DNA of 64,000 bases, from contig NZ_CP024047.1 in NCBI RefSeq assembly GCF_003430825.1, positions 2,914,001 through 2,978,000 of the forward strand. Direction: 5' to 3'. Position numbers and translations under genes: made by a program. The stretch comes from Natrarchaeobaculum sulfurireducens (lineage in GTDB: Archaea > Halobacteriota > Halobacteria > Halobacteriales > Natrialbaceae). Of the stretch, positions 36,216 to 47,786 are shown piece by piece (the stretch's first letter is position 1; every line of letters starts with the position of its first letter). Under the pieces are notes generated by a model. It was not told the DNA's origin. It saw nothing but the letters and a program-made list of their open reading frames with translations, and searched no databases.

Positions 36216-36590
36216 ATGACGGGCGAATCGAGCCAAGAGACCGACCGACGCGACGCGATCGACGACGAAACACCAGCGCCGCCAGCCGAGCGAATTGTGG
36301 TATCATATCCCAAAGACCTCTCGGAGTGGGGACGCTTCCAGGTCGAAAAACCGTCGTTTCGCGCGTTCCTTCGCAAGACTCGCAAGCAGGCGAACGCAGG
36401 AGACGTCTGGGAGGAGTTCGTCGGCGTTGGCTGCTGTGGGAACACCCTCGACGTCCCGCTGCGCGTCGAACGGGTCGAGGGCGGTTCCGTGATCGACGAC
36501 GACACCGAGATCGAGTACGACGTCCGCGAGGCCTGCGGTATCCAGGGAAGCTGGCGCGTCCAGAGTAAGGGTGGCCCGACTCAGGGGTAA
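36216..36590 (+). CDS. Conserved haloarchaeal hypothetical protein
   Basis: A 124-residue soluble protein. After a polar N-terminus (MTGESSQETDRRDAIDDETP) comes a compact domain: RIVVSYPKDLSEWGRFQVEK, then VWEEFVGVGCCGNTLDVPLR and DVREACGIQGSWRVQSKGG. The paired Cys and the Gly-Asn-Thr-Leu motif look conserved, but I do not know the function. ATG 36216 is divergent from secF; the gap holds AT-rich promoter sequence for both directions. Confidence 0.75.
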   Translation: MTGESSQETDRRDAIDDETPAPPAERIVVSYPKDLSEWGRFQVEKPSFRAFLRKTRKQANAGDVWEEFVGVGCCGNTLDVPLRVERVEGGSVIDDDTEIEYDVREACGIQGSWRVQSKGGPTQG

Positions 36591-36621
36591 CAACCGAGTG
36601 CCCAGAGGCAGCCGCTTCGGC

Positions 36622-37095
36622 TCAATCCGGCAGGTATCGAACGCTCAATACGCCCTCGTCGGCCGATCGGCGCACTTCGACGCGGACGGCCTCGAGACGC
36701 GCAGCCCGCGCGATCGTCTCGTCGTCCTCGAGAACGTCGTGGGCGGCCGCGTCGACGTCTTCTCTGGGGACACGGAACACGTGTATCTCGCCGGTTCCGG
36801 CCCGCTCTTCGGTGATGAGGTCGCCGACGTCCGCATCGGCGGCGAGCGCCTTCGAGTGCTGGGTGGGCTCGAGGTCGCTGTCGACCAGTTCGATCGATCG
36901 GCGGCCGTCGACGTCGACGACTTGCCAGGTCACCTCGAGCGGCGGCTCCGGTGTCACGGTCGCCTCGAGGACGTCGTGGGGCTCGAGACCGGGGTTCGAC
37001 GCGAGCGTGTGGATCTGTGCAGTCTCGACGTCGCGGACGACGGCCGATTCGGATTCGGCGTGTGTGACGACGAACGTACCCGTCTTTTCGGTCAT
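36622..37095 (-). CDS. DUF5812-family protein
   Basis: A 157-residue soluble protein with the haloarchaeal DUF5812 start MTEKTGTFVVTHAESESAVV, followed by HDVLEATVTPEPPLEVTWQV. The C-terminal half is acidic and helical (DVLEDDETIARAARLEAVRV). No catalytic motif is visible and the family is uncharacterised. It is convergent with the preceding gene, their stops lying about 32 bp apart, and divergent from the small membrane protein at 37.2 kb. Confidence 0.82.
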   Translation of the reverse strand: MTEKTGTFVVTHAESESAVVRDVETAQIHTLASNPGLEPHDVLEATVTPEPPLEVTWQVVDVDGRRSIELVDSDLEPTQHSKALAADADVGDLITEERAGTGEIHVFRVPREDVDAAAHDVLEDDETIARAARLEAVRVEVRRSADEGVLSVRYLPD

Positions 37096-37233
37096 GGCCG
37101 GCCGTAGGTCGTCGGTCGGTTTCGGCGTTTCGCATCCACATTACGCTTCAAGACTCGATCGGCCGCTGATTTGGCTCTCGACTGGTGGGGATCAACAGGT
37201 GTACTTTTGTCGGGCTGGCCCATCCATCACCGT

Positions 37234-37515
37234 ATGGCCGGTTCACCACTCCTGAAAGTCTGTTACGCGTTGACGACACTGTACGGGATCGTTACGATGC
37301 TGGCACCGAAACGTGCCCTCTCGGCGTCACTGAAGCTCTGGAGCGTCGGTCTGGAGAACGTCTCCGAGCTCGAGCCACGGCCGTGGTACGTTCGCCACAC
37401 TCGAGCGGTCGGGGCCGGAATGGTCGTCGCTGGCGTCGTTGGCTGTCTGCTCCAGCGGCGTGTAGACGACGTCGACGCCGTCGAAGAGCCTGAGATCATC
37501 GAGACTGACGCCTGA
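37234..37515 (+). CDS. Small haloarchaeal membrane protein
   Basis: A 93-residue protein. MAGSPLLKVCYALTTLYGIV forms the first hydrophobic segment and AVGAGMVVAGVVGCLLQRR the second, with an acidic tail (VEEPEIIETDA). The central PKRALSASLKLWSVGLENVS and PRPWYVRHTRAVG recur in haloarchaeal proteins I have seen unannotated. Function is unknown. The ATG at 37234 has a leaderless-type spacing from gtacttttgtcg. Confidence 0.72.
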   Translation: MAGSPLLKVCYALTTLYGIVTMLAPKRALSASLKLWSVGLENVSELEPRPWYVRHTRAVGAGMVVAGVVGCLLQRRVDDVDAVEEPEIIETDA

Positions 37516-37725
37516 GACGGACTCCAACGGCTGGATACGGGTGAGCGCACGCAGCGGGATGTGTGCCCACTGGAACGAATTCGGTGGAATCCGTCTGTGC
37601 CCGTCGCCTCCTCCAGAAAACGGAACCGAGAGGGAACATCGATTTTTCGAGCGACCACGACGGCGAGTCGACGCTCCGCCGGGCATGACAAAACGGCTTT
37701 AGTCCGGGCGCTCGCCCACACGAGC

Positions 37726-39030
37726 ATGAACGTCGATATCGGTAACGCGCTTTCGTCGGTCGCCTCGCCAGGCATCTCGAGAGCTGGCCTCGAGCGTATA
37801 GACGAGCAGGTCGCCGTTGCACACGAGCGAATCGAGCGCGGAATGGCGGATGGAGAACACGGCTACGAAGCGCTGAATCTACCGGAAAAGACCGATCCCG
37901 ACGAGATCCGGACGGCGGTCGAGCCGGTCGCCGACTGCGAGACGCTGGTCACGGTCGGCATCGGTGGGAGTGCCCTCGGCGCGGCAACGATCGTCGACGC
38001 CCTCGAAGCGCAGGGCGACGGCACCGAAACCGTCTTTCTCGACAACGTCGATCCGGCGTGGGTCTCGCGTCGACTCGAGGGACTTACGCTCTCCGAGACA
38101 GCGATCAACGTCGTCTCACGCTCGGGAATGACCGCAGAGACGCTGGCGAACTTCCTCGTCGTCCGCGAGGCGTTCGACTCCGCAGGCGTCGACTGGACCG
38201 AACGGACGATCGTTACCACGGGCGAGTCCGGCCCACTCCGTGAGCTGGCCGACCGCCACGACCTGCCCTCCCTGGCCGTGCCAGACGGCGTCCCCGGACG
38301 GTACGCCGCGCTATCGGCCGTCGGGCTGGTCGCCGCCGCCGTCTGCGACCTCGATATCGAGGCTATTCTCGAAGGGGCGGACGCCGAACGCAAGAGTCTG
38401 ACCGGCTCGCTGTTCGAGTGTCCGGCCTACGCCTACGGCGCGACGGCCTACGCACTCGACGGCCGCGGGGCCGGGATCAACGCGATGATGCCGTACGCCG
38501 AGTCGCTCGAGACGTTCGCCGAGTGGTTCGCCCAGCTGTGGGCCGAGAGCCTGGGCAAAGACGACCTCGGCCAGACGCCGGTTCGCGCCCTGGGTGCGAC
38601 CGACCAGCACTCACAGCTCCAGCTGTACCGGGCGGGGCCGCGTGACAAACTCGTTACGTTCGTCACCCCGCAAGCACGCGCGGACCGATCGATCCCCGAC
38701 ACCGACGTCGAGGACCTCGCGTACCTCGGCGACGCGACACTCGGCGAGTTGCTCGAGGCGGAGTTTTCGGCCACCGAGGCCAGCCTCGCCGCCGCAGGCC
38801 AGCCGAACGTCCGGATCGAACTCGAGCGCGTCGACGCCGCCGAACTCGGCGGACTCCTCTACGGAATGGAAGCCGCCTGCGTGCTCGCGGGCGAACTCTA
38901 CGGCGTGAACACGTTCGAACAGCCAGCCGTCGAGTGGGCGAAGAACGCGACCCGCGGTCTCCTCGGCGGCGGCGAGTTCGAGGAAGCCGAGGCCGTCGCG
39001 GCGAAGACCGAACTGCGCGTCGAACGGTAG
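37726..39030 (+). CDS. pgi: Glucose-6-phosphate isomerase
   Basis: A 434-residue enzyme interconverting glucose-6-phosphate and fructose-6-phosphate. The SIS-domain sugar-phosphate site is VTVGIGGSALGAATIVDALE, and VVSRSGMTAETLANFLVVRE is the second conserved loop. ALGATDQHSQLQLYRAGPRD carries the PGI signature with catalytic His/Gln, and NTFEQPAVEWAKNATRGLL ends the family core. It is shorter than bacterial PGI, as usual for haloarchaea. ATG 37726 opens the family N-terminus (MNVDIGNALS); the longer frame upstream is not conserved in character. Confidence 0.94.
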   Translation: MNVDIGNALSSVASPGISRAGLERIDEQVAVAHERIERGMADGEHGYEALNLPEKTDPDEIRTAVEPVADCETLVTVGIGGSALGAATIVDALEAQGDGTETVFLDNVDPAWVSRRLEGLTLSETAINVVSRSGMTAETLANFLVVREAFDSAGVDWTERTIVTTGESGPLRELADRHDLPSLAVPDGVPGRYAALSAVGLVAAAVCDLDIEAILEGADAERKSLTGSLFECPAYAYGATAYALDGRGAGINAMMPYAESLETFAEWFAQLWAESLGKDDLGQTPVRALGATDQHSQLQLYRAGPRDKLVTFVTPQARADRSIPDTDVEDLAYLGDATLGELLEAEFSATEASLAAAGQPNVRIELERVDAAELGGLLYGMEAACVLAGELYGVNTFEQPAVEWAKNATRGLLGGGEFEEAEAVAAKTELRVER

Positions 39031-39117
39031 CGGCTCCGGACGCTGGCCGACAGACACCGTCGGAGTTGCGCACCCACAAACGGTGTCCATATCAGTCTCG
39101 AGGAGAATACCAGCCTA

Positions 39118-40230
39118 ATGACAGCGACGAGGCAGGGCGACGACACGACGCTCGGGTCAGACGTCGTTCTCGCGATCGGACTCTCACTTTCGGCAGCGAC
39201 GCTTGCTGCTGCTGCCGTCCCGGTTCGCCGGGGCGTCGACGAGCCTGCCATCTGGCTGGCCGCCGGCTTCGCGTTGCTCGCCACCGTCACCTTCCTCTCG
39301 CGGCGGTACGGGGTCGTCGAGCGACGGATCGGCGGGCCGCTCGCGGCTGGCTCCGGCGTGCTCGTCGTCCTCTCTGCAGGGTACGCGATCAACCAGGGGG
39401 TCCTCGGCTCGATCGTCGTTCCGGGACTCGAGTGGTCGATCTCGCTCGTATTCACGGCGTTTCTCGTCGGTGCAGGCGTCGTCGCCGTCGGCGTCGCCGA
39501 CTACGCAGGGATCTCCAACTCCGGGCTGAAACGACGGACGGTACAGTTCCTCGAGATGCTCGCCGTCGGATCGATCGGACTGATCGCGATGTTCATCGCA
39601 CAGGTGCTCCTTGCGTCGCCCGCAATCTTCCTCCTGGGATCGCTCTCGGAGCTCCAGTGGATGGTGCTTACGTACCTCTCGTTCGCGGTCGGGCTCGGCT
39701 CGGTCGCGATCGGTTACCTGCGTTTTCGTGGCTACGGCCTGTCGTACATCGACCTCGAGGTGCCGACGGTTCGGACGGTGCTCTGGACGGTCGGCGGCCT
39801 GATCGTCCTGTTCGGGATTCTCGTCGGCGCTTCGTTTCTGATGGCCGCCACGGGCGTCGAAACGGCGGGTCACGGAACCGTCGAAGAGGCCGAACAGAAC
39901 CCCGAGTTACTCATCGTCATCATCCCGGCGATGCTGTTGTTCGTCGGCCCGTTCGAGGAATTGCTCTACCGCAACGTCATCCAGAAGTCGCTGTACGAGA
40001 CGTTCTCGCGATACGGGGCGGTCGTCGTCGCGAGCGTCGTCTTCGCGTTCGTCCACGTCCTGGCGTACGCGACCGACGGTCCCGGACAGGTGCTCGCGAG
40101 CCTGGTGATGATCTTCGCCCTGTCGCTCGTGCTCGGCGTGATCTACGAGCGAACGGAGAATCTGGTCGTTCCGGCGGTGATCCACGGGATGTTCAACGCG
40201 ATCCAGTTTGCGATGCTCTACGTCGTCTGA
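39118..40230 (+). CDS. CPBP-family intramembrane metalloprotease
   Basis: A 370-residue polytopic membrane protein with about eight to ten helices. The CPBP (Abi) motifs are clear: LLFVGPFEELLYRNVIQKSL (EE-x3-R), VVASVVFAFVHVLAY (F-x3-H) and VVPAVIHGMFNAIQF (H-x3-N). Such proteases process prenylated or membrane proteins, and some give immunity to peptides; the archaeal substrates are unknown. It follows pgi by 87 bp on the same strand. Confidence 0.9.
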   Translation: MTATRQGDDTTLGSDVVLAIGLSLSAATLAAAAVPVRRGVDEPAIWLAAGFALLATVTFLSRRYGVVERRIGGPLAAGSGVLVVLSAGYAINQGVLGSIVVPGLEWSISLVFTAFLVGAGVVAVGVADYAGISNSGLKRRTVQFLEMLAVGSIGLIAMFIAQVLLASPAIFLLGSLSELQWMVLTYLSFAVGLGSVAIGYLRFRGYGLSYIDLEVPTVRTVLWTVGGLIVLFGILVGASFLMAATGVETAGHGTVEEAEQNPELLIVIIPAMLLFVGPFEELLYRNVIQKSLYETFSRYGAVVVASVVFAFVHVLAYATDGPGQVLASLVMIFALSLVLGVIYERTENLVVPAVIHGMFNAIQFAMLYVV

Positions 40231-40275
40231 TCGAGACGACCTGCCACTGAAAGTCGAAAGCGGGCCTCGCGGCAA

Positions 40276-40734
40276 CTACTGTGGGTTCTTCCGGGCGAGT
40301 TCCGTACCGCAGATCGGACAGCGGTCTTTCTGCTCGTCGAACTCCCGGCCACAGCCCTGACACTGGTAGTGCCAGTTGCGCTGTTCGTCGATGCCCTCAC
40401 GGGCGATGACCTCGACGTCGACGGTGAGTTTCTCGGCGACGTTCTGCATCGCGTAATCGTCGGTGACGAGCGTGGCGTCGAGTTCGAAACTCGCGGCGAT
40501 GAGCCGAACGTCGGTCTCGGATAGCACCTCGAGGTCGCCGGATTCGCGGGCTGCACGCTGTACCTTCTCGGTGGTATCGTCGTTGGGAATGTGGACGTAC
40601 ATCCCGGAGCCTTCCATCGCGTCGTAGCGATAGGCGCTCTCGTCTTCGAGTTCCTCGCGGACGAGCGGGATCGTCGCAGTCTGTTCTGTCGTGTGGAAGT
40701 CGTGGATAAAAGCCGAGGAGTCGAGAACGTACAT
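40276..40734 (-). CDS. nob1: rRNA maturation endonuclease Nob1
   Basis: A 152-residue PIN-domain endonuclease that cleaves the 3' end of pre-16S rRNA. PIN acidic residues are in MYVLDSSAFIHDF, LSETDVRLIAASFELDATLV and TDDYAMQNVAEKL. A C-terminal zinc ribbon (YQCQGCGREFDEQKDRCPIC) completes the Nob1 layout. It begins 4 bp after the stop of the PRC-barrel gene, so the two form an operon. Full length for archaeal Nob1. Confidence 0.93.
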   Translation of the reverse strand: MYVLDSSAFIHDFHTTEQTATIPLVREELEDESAYRYDAMEGSGMYVHIPNDDTTEKVQRAARESGDLEVLSETDVRLIAASFELDATLVTDDYAMQNVAEKLTVDVEVIAREGIDEQRNWHYQCQGCGREFDEQKDRCPICGTELARKNPQ

Positions 40735-40738
40735 ACCG

Positions 40739-40984
40739 TTAGCGCTTGACGACGATGTAGTCTTTGACCGCCTGAACGCGGTTGACGGGAACGAGAAATC
40801 GGCCTCGGTCGTCGACGTCGAAATCGACGGTGTGCGTCGGGACGTCTTCGTGCGGGTCGACGACGAGATCGTGGAGTTTACCGGATTTGAGGTCCATGGT
40901 GATGTTGTGAAGCAATCCCAGCTCGGTCCCGTCCGAGCCCATGACGGATTTATCCGAGAGGTTCTCCGCGAGTATGTTGCTCAT
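40739..40984 (-). CDS. PRC-barrel domain protein
   Basis: An 81-residue single PRC-barrel (MSNILAENLSDKSVMGSDGT, then ELGLLHNITMDLKSGKLHDL and RFLVPVNRVQAVKDYIVVKR). PRC-barrels occur in RimM and in archaeal proteins suspected to act in RNA metabolism. Position directly upstream of nob1, 4 bp apart, supports a role near ribosome maturation, but CdpB-type PRC-barrel proteins also act in archaeal cell division, so this is uncertain. Confidence 0.9.
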   Translation of the reverse strand: MSNILAENLSDKSVMGSDGTELGLLHNITMDLKSGKLHDLVVDPHEDVPTHTVDFDVDDRGRFLVPVNRVQAVKDYIVVKR

Positions 40985-41281
40985 GCTACCCCGTACTGAC
41001 TAGTCGGTATTAAAAACCACGGGGACGCTACAACGAGCCGTCATCGAGTCGGTTTTGTCCGGATCTCGACCGACCCAGCTCGCTGCGGTTCGACCGACCC
41101 AGTTCGGGTGCTCTCGAGCGGCCAGCAGTCGGTACACACGCTGAACGTTCGCGTCCATCGCTCGAGTTCGAAAGTGGTTGAGTGCCTGCCACGGGTACGC
41201 CGAAGCGGAACAACACGGATGACGATGGGTTTAACTACCGTCCTGCGGACCCTCTATACAAGACCTTCTCGGTGGTTCATC

Positions 41282-43081
41282 ATGTCGGATACGGACACTC
41301 GCGACCCCACATCTCTCAGGACCCCGATCGTCGCCGTCCTCGGACACGTCGATCACGGTAAGACAAGTCTCCTCGATAAGATCCGCGGCTCCGCGGTGAT
41401 CGAGGGTGAAGCAGGTGCGATTACCCAGCACATCGGCGCGACGGCCGTCCCCCTCGACGTCGTCTCGTCGATCGCTGGCGAGCTCGTTAACCCGGACGAT
41501 TTCGACCTTCCCGGATTGCTCTTCATCGATACGCCGGGCCACCACTCCTTTACGACGCTTCGCTCCCGCGGTGGCGCGCTCGCAGACATCGCGATCCTCG
41601 TCGTCGACGTCAACGACGGCTTCCAGCCCCAGACGCTCGAGGCCCTGGACATCCTCAAACGGTCTCAGACCCCCTTTATCGTCGCCGCGAACAAAATCGA
41701 CACCGTTCCCGGCTGGAACCCGAACGAGGATACCCCCATCACCGCGACGTACGAGTCCCAGTCCGATCGGGTGACGGGCCGACTCGACGAAAGTCTCTAT
41801 CAGATCATCGGGAACCTCTCCGACGAGGGCTTCTCCGCCGACCTCTACTGGCGGGTACAGAACTTCCAGCGAAACGTCGGCGTCGTCCCCGTCTCGGCGA
41901 TGACCGGCGAGGGCGTCCCGGACCTGCTTGCGGTCATGATGGGGCTCTCACAGCGGTACATGAAAGAGGAGATGGAGATCGACGTCGCCGGACCCGGCGT
42001 CGGCACGGTCCTCGAGGTCAAAGACGAGAAAGGGTTCGGAACGACGGTCGACATGGTGCTCTACGACGGGACTATCAAAGCCGACGATCAGATCGTCGTC
42101 GGCGGCCAGAACGACCCCCTCGTCACCGACGTTCGCGCCTTGCTCCAGCCTCGACCGCTCGCGGAGATCCGAACCGAGAGTCGGTTCGAGAAAGTCGACG
42201 AGGTCGGCGCTGCCGCGGGGATCAAAGTCGCCGCCCCCGACCTCGACGACGCGATGGCCGGTGCGCCGGTCCGGGTCGTCCGCAACCGCGCCCTCGAGGA
42301 GGTCGTCACCGAAGTCGAGGCCGAACTCGCGGACATCGCCGTCGACACCGCCGAGCAAGGCGTCGTCGTCAAAGCCGACACCTTAGGCAGCCTCGAGGCG
42401 ATGGCCGACGCCCTCGAGGAAGCCGAGGTCCCGATCGTTCGTGCGGAAGTCGGTGACATCGCACCACGTGACGTGTCGGTTGCCTCGACGGCCGATGAAC
42501 CGAAACAGCGCGCCATCCTCGGATTCAACGTCGACGTCCTCGGCGACGCCAGCGGGCGAGCCGAGATCGACGACGTGACGATCTTCTCCGACGAGGTTAT
42601 CTATCAGCTTATCGAGGAGTACGAGGAGTACGTCGAAGGAATCGAACGCGCCCAACAGGACACCATCCTCGAGAACATCACCCGACCCGCCCGGTTTCGC
42701 ATCCTGCCCGATCATACGTTCCGTCAGAACGATCCGGCGGTCGTCGGCGTCGAACTGTACGCCGGCACGCTCCAGAACAACAACACCGTCGTGAAATTCG
42801 AAGGGAACGACCCCGACCGCGTCGGCCAGGTCAAAGGCATCCAGGATCAGGGCGAAGACGTCGACGAAGCTCGCGCGGGCGACCGCGTCTCGGTCGCAAT
42901 CGACGGCCCGACCGTCGGCAGACAGATCGAAGAGGACGACGTCCTCTGGGCCGAAATCCCCGAAAAGCACGCGAAAATCCTCGAACAGGAGCTGACCAGT
43001 GAGATCCCCGGCGACGAACTCGAGGCGCTGAACATGTACCTCGAGAAACAGCGCAAACGCGATCCGTTCTGGGGCAAGTAA
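41282..43081 (+). CDS. infB: Translation initiation factor aIF5B (IF-2 homologue)
   Basis: A 599-residue GTPase that helps join ribosomal subunits and place initiator tRNA. G1 is AVLGHVDHGKTSLLDKIRGS, G3 FIDTPGHHSFTTLRSRG, G4 AANKIDTVPGWNP. Domains II-IV follow (FGTTVDMVLYDGTIKADDQI; VVKADTLGSLEAMADALEEA), and the end is YLEKQRKRDPFWG. Length fits archaeal aIF5B. The ATG at 41282 starts the family N-terminus; a longer frame to 41108 is upstream non-coding. The preceding ctctatacaag is a suitable promoter box. No intein is present in this copy. Confidence 0.95.
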   Translation: MSDTDTRDPTSLRTPIVAVLGHVDHGKTSLLDKIRGSAVIEGEAGAITQHIGATAVPLDVVSSIAGELVNPDDFDLPGLLFIDTPGHHSFTTLRSRGGALADIAILVVDVNDGFQPQTLEALDILKRSQTPFIVAANKIDTVPGWNPNEDTPITATYESQSDRVTGRLDESLYQIIGNLSDEGFSADLYWRVQNFQRNVGVVPVSAMTGEGVPDLLAVMMGLSQRYMKEEMEIDVAGPGVGTVLEVKDEKGFGTTVDMVLYDGTIKADDQIVVGGQNDPLVTDVRALLQPRPLAEIRTESRFEKVDEVGAAAGIKVAAPDLDDAMAGAPVRVVRNRALEEVVTEVEAELADIAVDTAEQGVVVKADTLGSLEAMADALEEAEVPIVRAEVGDIAPRDVSVASTADEPKQRAILGFNVDVLGDASGRAEIDDVTIFSDEVIYQLIEEYEEYVEGIERAQQDTILENITRPARFRILPDHTFRQNDPAVVGVELYAGTLQNNNTVVKFEGNDPDRVGQVKGIQDQGEDVDEARAGDRVSVAIDGPTVGRQIEEDDVLWAEIPEKHAKILEQELTSEIPGDELEALNMYLEKQRKRDPFWGK

Positions 43082-43183
43082 CGGTCAGTCCGGCCCCGCC
43101 GCTGCCGGTCGCTACTTCGGCCATCGATTGCTTCGAGTCCGTTCGGCCACAGCCCTTATCGGATCGGAACGGACAGTTTGGTT

Positions 43184-43387
43184 GTGAAACAGCTCGGGTG
43201 GGTGTTGGCTGGCGTCTACGTCGGGCTCGGAGTCGGGTCGATCTACAGCCTGGCGGTCGACGCGAGGATGACCTTTTTTCTCCTGACCGGGCTGTTGGCC
43301 GGGCTCGCGATTCCGCAGTGGTATCTCCTCTCGAGACGGGGTAGCCGGTCATCCGACGAGCTGACGACATCGGATGACGGTTCCTGA
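43184..43387 (+). CDS. Small two-helix membrane protein
   Basis: A protein of about 67 residues from GTG 43184. Two hydrophobic segments (LGWVLAGVYVGLGVGSIYSL and TFFLLTGLLAGLAIPQWYLL) are separated by VDARM. The tail is polar and acidic. I recognise no family. A TATA-like agcccttatcgg lies 25-30 nt before the GTG. It lies between infB and pyrG on the same strand. Confidence 0.6.
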   Translation: MKQLGWVLAGVYVGLGVGSIYSLAVDARMTFFLLTGLLAGLAIPQWYLLSRRGSRSSDELTTSDDGS

Positions 43388-43525
43388 GCGGGGCCCTCGA
43401 GTGACTGACTCGGCTCACGAGGCCGTTGATCCGCTCGAGGAGTGTCGTCTCAGCTCGAATGACAACTCCTGTCGGAGACGGTCCGGTCCCGAAATCGTTT
43501 TCAACTGCTCACGCGGACACTCGGT

Positions 43526-45211
43526 ATGCCGACGGAATCGGACACTGATTATGACCCCTCATTGGGGAACAAGTTCATCTTCGTCACCGGCGGCGTCATG
43601 TCGGGACTCGGAAAGGGAATCACGGCCGCGAGCACCGGCCGACTCCTGAAAAACGCCGGGTTCGACGTGACTGCCGTCAAGATCGATCCGTACCTGAACG
43701 TCGACGCTGGGACGATGAATCCCTATCAGCACGGGGAGGTCTACGTCCTGAAAGACGGTGGCGAGGTCGACCTCGACCTGGGGAACTACGAGCGGTTCCT
43801 CGACATCGATATGACCTCAGATCACAACGTCACGACGGGGAAGACCTACCAGCACGTCATCGAGTCAGAGCGCGCTGGTGACTACCTCGGGAAGACCGTC
43901 CAGATCATCCCGCACATTACGGACGACATCAAACGTCGCATCCGCGAAGCCGCCGACGGAACGGACGTCTGCATCGTCGAGGTCGGCGGCACGGTCGGTG
44001 ACATCGAAGGGATGCCCTATCTCGAGTCGTTACGCCAGTTCGCCCACGAAGAAGACGAAGACGACGTCCTGTTCGTCCACGTCACGATGGTTCCGTACTC
44101 CAAAAACGGCGAACAGAAGACCAAACCCACACAACACAGCGTCAAGGAAGTGCGCTCGATTGGCCTCCAGCCCGACGTCATCGTCGGTCGCTGTGAAGAC
44201 CGGCTCGACCCGGAGACCAAAGAGAAGATCGCGCTGTTCTGTGACATTCCAACCGAAGCGGTGTTCTCGAATCCCGACGTCGACGACGTCTATCACGTCC
44301 CGCTGATGGTCGAGTCGGAAGGGCTCGACCAGTTCGTCCTCGAGCGATTCGGCCTCGACGACCGGGCGCTCTCGGCCGAGGAGCGAACGAACGAGTGGCG
44401 AGAGATCGTTACCACCGAGAAAGACGGCGAAGTCGACGTCGCGCTCGTCGGAAAGTACGACTTAGAAGACGCCTACATGTCGATCCACGAGTCGCTCAAG
44501 CACGCGGGCTTCGAGGTCGGCGTCGACGTCAACGTCGAGTGGGTCTTCGCCGACGACCTCGCAGACGGCCACGACGGCCAGCTCGAGGGTGTCGACGGGA
44601 TCGTCGTCCCCGGTGGCTTCGGCATGCGCGGGACGGAAGGAAAGATCGAGGCCGTCCGATACGCTCGTGAGAACGACGTTCCCTTCCTCGGTCTCTGTCT
44701 TGGCTTCCAGATGGCCGTCGTCGAGTACGCCCGGAACGTGCTGGGTCTCGAGGGGGCCCATTCAGCGGAGATGGACGAAGAGACGTGCCATCCCGTCATC
44801 GACATCCTGCCCGAACAGTACGAAGTCGAGAACATGGGCGGGACGATGCGACTGGGCGAGCACACGACGGTTATCGAGCCGGAGACGCTCGCCTACGAGC
44901 TGTACGACGACACCTCGTGTACGGAACGCCACCGTCACCGCTACGAGGTCAACCCCGAGTACTTCGAACAGTTCGAAGACGAACCGTTGACGTTCTCGGG
45001 CACCGCCGGCAACCGGATGGAGATCCTCGAACTCGAGGGCCACCCGTACTTCCTCGGGACGCAGTTCCATCCCGAGTACACCTCTCGGCCTGGCCAGCCG
45101 AGTCCGCCGTTTTTGGGGCTCGTCGAAGCGGTTGTCGAGCGAGCGACGGCCGACACTGGCGAAGACGAGTCGACCACCGAAACTGAAACCGAAACTGAGG
45201 TATCCCACTGA
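43526..45211 (+). CDS. pyrG: CTP synthase
   Basis: A 561-residue enzyme that aminates UTP to CTP using glutamine. The synthetase domain has [20 protein letters not shown] (P-loop-like) and [20 protein letters not shown]. The class I glutaminase domain has the nucleophile Cys in [20 protein letters not shown] and the His/Glu pair in [13 protein letters not shown]. The C-terminus has a short acidic tail ([11 protein letters not shown]). Its stop overlaps the start of guaA(B) by one base (tgatg), linking pyrimidine and purine amination in one unit. Confidence 0.97.
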   Translation: MPTESDTDYDPSLGNKFIFVTGGVMSGLGKGITAASTGRLLKNAGFDVTAVKIDPYLNVDAGTMNPYQHGEVYVLKDGGEVDLDLGNYERFLDIDMTSDHNVTTGKTYQHVIESERAGDYLGKTVQIIPHITDDIKRRIREAADGTDVCIVEVGGTVGDIEGMPYLESLRQFAHEEDEDDVLFVHVTMVPYSKNGEQKTKPTQHSVKEVRSIGLQPDVIVGRCEDRLDPETKEKIALFCDIPTEAVFSNPDVDDVYHVPLMVESEGLDQFVLERFGLDDRALSAEERTNEWREIVTTEKDGEVDVALVGKYDLEDAYMSIHESLKHAGFEVGVDVNVEWVFADDLADGHDGQLEGVDGIVVPGGFGMRGTEGKIEAVRYARENDVPFLGLCLGFQMAVVEYARNVLGLEGAHSAEMDEETCHPVIDILPEQYEVENMGGTMRLGEHTTVIEPETLAYELYDDTSCTERHRHRYEVNPEYFEQFEDEPLTFSGTAGNRMEILELEGHPYFLGTQFHPEYTSRPGQPSPPFLGLVEAVVERATADTGEDESTTETETETEVSH

Positions 45212-46128
45212 TGGTAGAAACAGAGACGTTCGTTCCAGATGCAGTCGCAGAGATCGAAGACGAAATCGGCGACGCAAACGCCGTCATCGCCCTTTCGGGT
45301 GGCGTCGACTCGAGCGTCGCCGCCGCGCTGGCCTATGAGGCTATTGGCGACCGGCTCACCCCGGTTTACGTCGATACTGGCCTAATGCGCAAAGGCGAGA
45401 CCGCACAGATCGAAGAGACGTTCGACTACATGGAGTCGCTGCGCGTCGTCGACGCCACGGACCGATTTCTCGAGGCCCTCTCCGGCGTTACCGACCCCGA
45501 AGAGAAGCGCGCGGTAATCGGCGAGCAGTTCATCCGCGAGTTCGAACGCGAAGCGAAAGACGCCGACGCCGACTTCCTCGTCCAGGGGACGATCTACCCA
45601 GACCGGATCGAGAGCGAAGGCGGGATCAAATCCCACCACAACGTGGGTGGCCTCCCGGACGTCGTCGACTTCGAGGGCATCGTCGAACCCGTCCGCGACC
45701 TCTACAAAGACGAAGTGCGAGAAGTCGCCCGACACCTCGGACTCGAGGAGATCGTCGCCGAGCGGATGCCGTTCCCCGGCCCCGGCCTGGCAGTTCGGGT
45801 CATCGGCGAGGTCACCGAGGAGAAACTCGAGGTCGCCCGCGAAGCCTGTCACGTCGTCGAGGAGGAACTCGAGGAGTACGAGCCCTGGCAGGCCCTCGCT
45901 GCGGTGATCGGTAAGGCGACGGGCGTCAAGGGTGACAACCGCGTCCATGGCTGGATCGTCTCGGTTCGATCGGTCGACTCCCGTGACGGCATGACCGCTC
46001 GCGCCCAAGAGATCGACTGGGAGACCCTCCAGCGCATCCAATCGCGGATCACGGGCACCAACGAGAACGTCGCCCGCGTCGTCTACGACGTGACGCACAA
46101 ACCGCCGGCGACGATCGAGTACGAGTGA
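45211..46128 (+). CDS. guaA: GMP synthase, ATP-pyrophosphatase subunit (GuaAb)
   Basis: A 305-residue subunit that aminates XMP to GMP with ammonia delivered by a separate glutaminase subunit, as is usual in archaea. The PP-loop is [20 protein letters not shown]. The GMP synthase signature is [20 protein letters not shown], and the dimerisation part ends [17 protein letters not shown]. The glutamine amidotransferase subunit (GuaAa) is not in this window. The gene overlaps pyrG by one base at its start, and the DUF7126-like gene follows 2 bp after its stop. Confidence 0.95.
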   Translation: MVETETFVPDAVAEIEDEIGDANAVIALSGGVDSSVAAALAYEAIGDRLTPVYVDTGLMRKGETAQIEETFDYMESLRVVDATDRFLEALSGVTDPEEKRAVIGEQFIREFEREAKDADADFLVQGTIYPDRIESEGGIKSHHNVGGLPDVVDFEGIVEPVRDLYKDEVREVARHLGLEEIVAERMPFPGPGLAVRVIGEVTEEKLEVAREACHVVEEELEEYEPWQALAAVIGKATGVKGDNRVHGWIVSVRSVDSRDGMTARAQEIDWETLQRIQSRITGTNENVARVVYDVTHKPPATIEYE

Positions 46129-46130
46129 AT

Positions 46131-46451
46131 ATGGAGGCAATCGTCGCCGGGCCGGACGAAGACGACCTCGCCACAGCGCTCGAGGCCGAAGGCGTCTCCG
46201 TCACCCGCGTCGGCGGGATCCCGACCCGGCCAACGCTCGAGGAGGCGGGCGCGCTCGAAGCCGACCTGTTCGTGCTCACGGACGTCGACGAGGCGACGGC
46301 GATCCCGATCGTCTGTGATCTGAACGACGGTATTCGAACGGTCGTCTACGCCCGGCGAACGGTCCCGGAGTTCGTCAAGGGACAACTCGATCTCGCAGTC
46401 GACCCCCGACTGGTCGATGCGGATGCAGTGGCCGACGCATTAGTTTCTTGA
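46131..46451 (+). CDS. DUF7126-like protein, stop codon supplied by the adjacent IS end
   Basis: A 106-residue acidic protein (MEAIVAGPDEDDLATALEAE ... DLFVLTDVDEATAIPIVCDL), probably a small Rossmann-like fold of the haloarchaeal DUF7126 type. It follows guaA(B) at 2 bp, hence the same operon. Its last codons run into the tnpB element: the TGA at 46449-46451 is part of the sequence ttgacatcctccc that forms the IS end. The natural C-terminus may therefore have been altered by the insertion, by a few residues or more. Confidence 0.8.
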   Translation: MEAIVAGPDEDDLATALEAEGVSVTRVGGIPTRPTLEEAGALEADLFVLTDVDEATAIPIVCDLNDGIRTVVYARRTVPEFVKGQLDLAVDPRLVDADAVADALVS

Positions 46452-47784
<1,333 letters not shown>

Positions 47785-47786
<2 letters not shown>
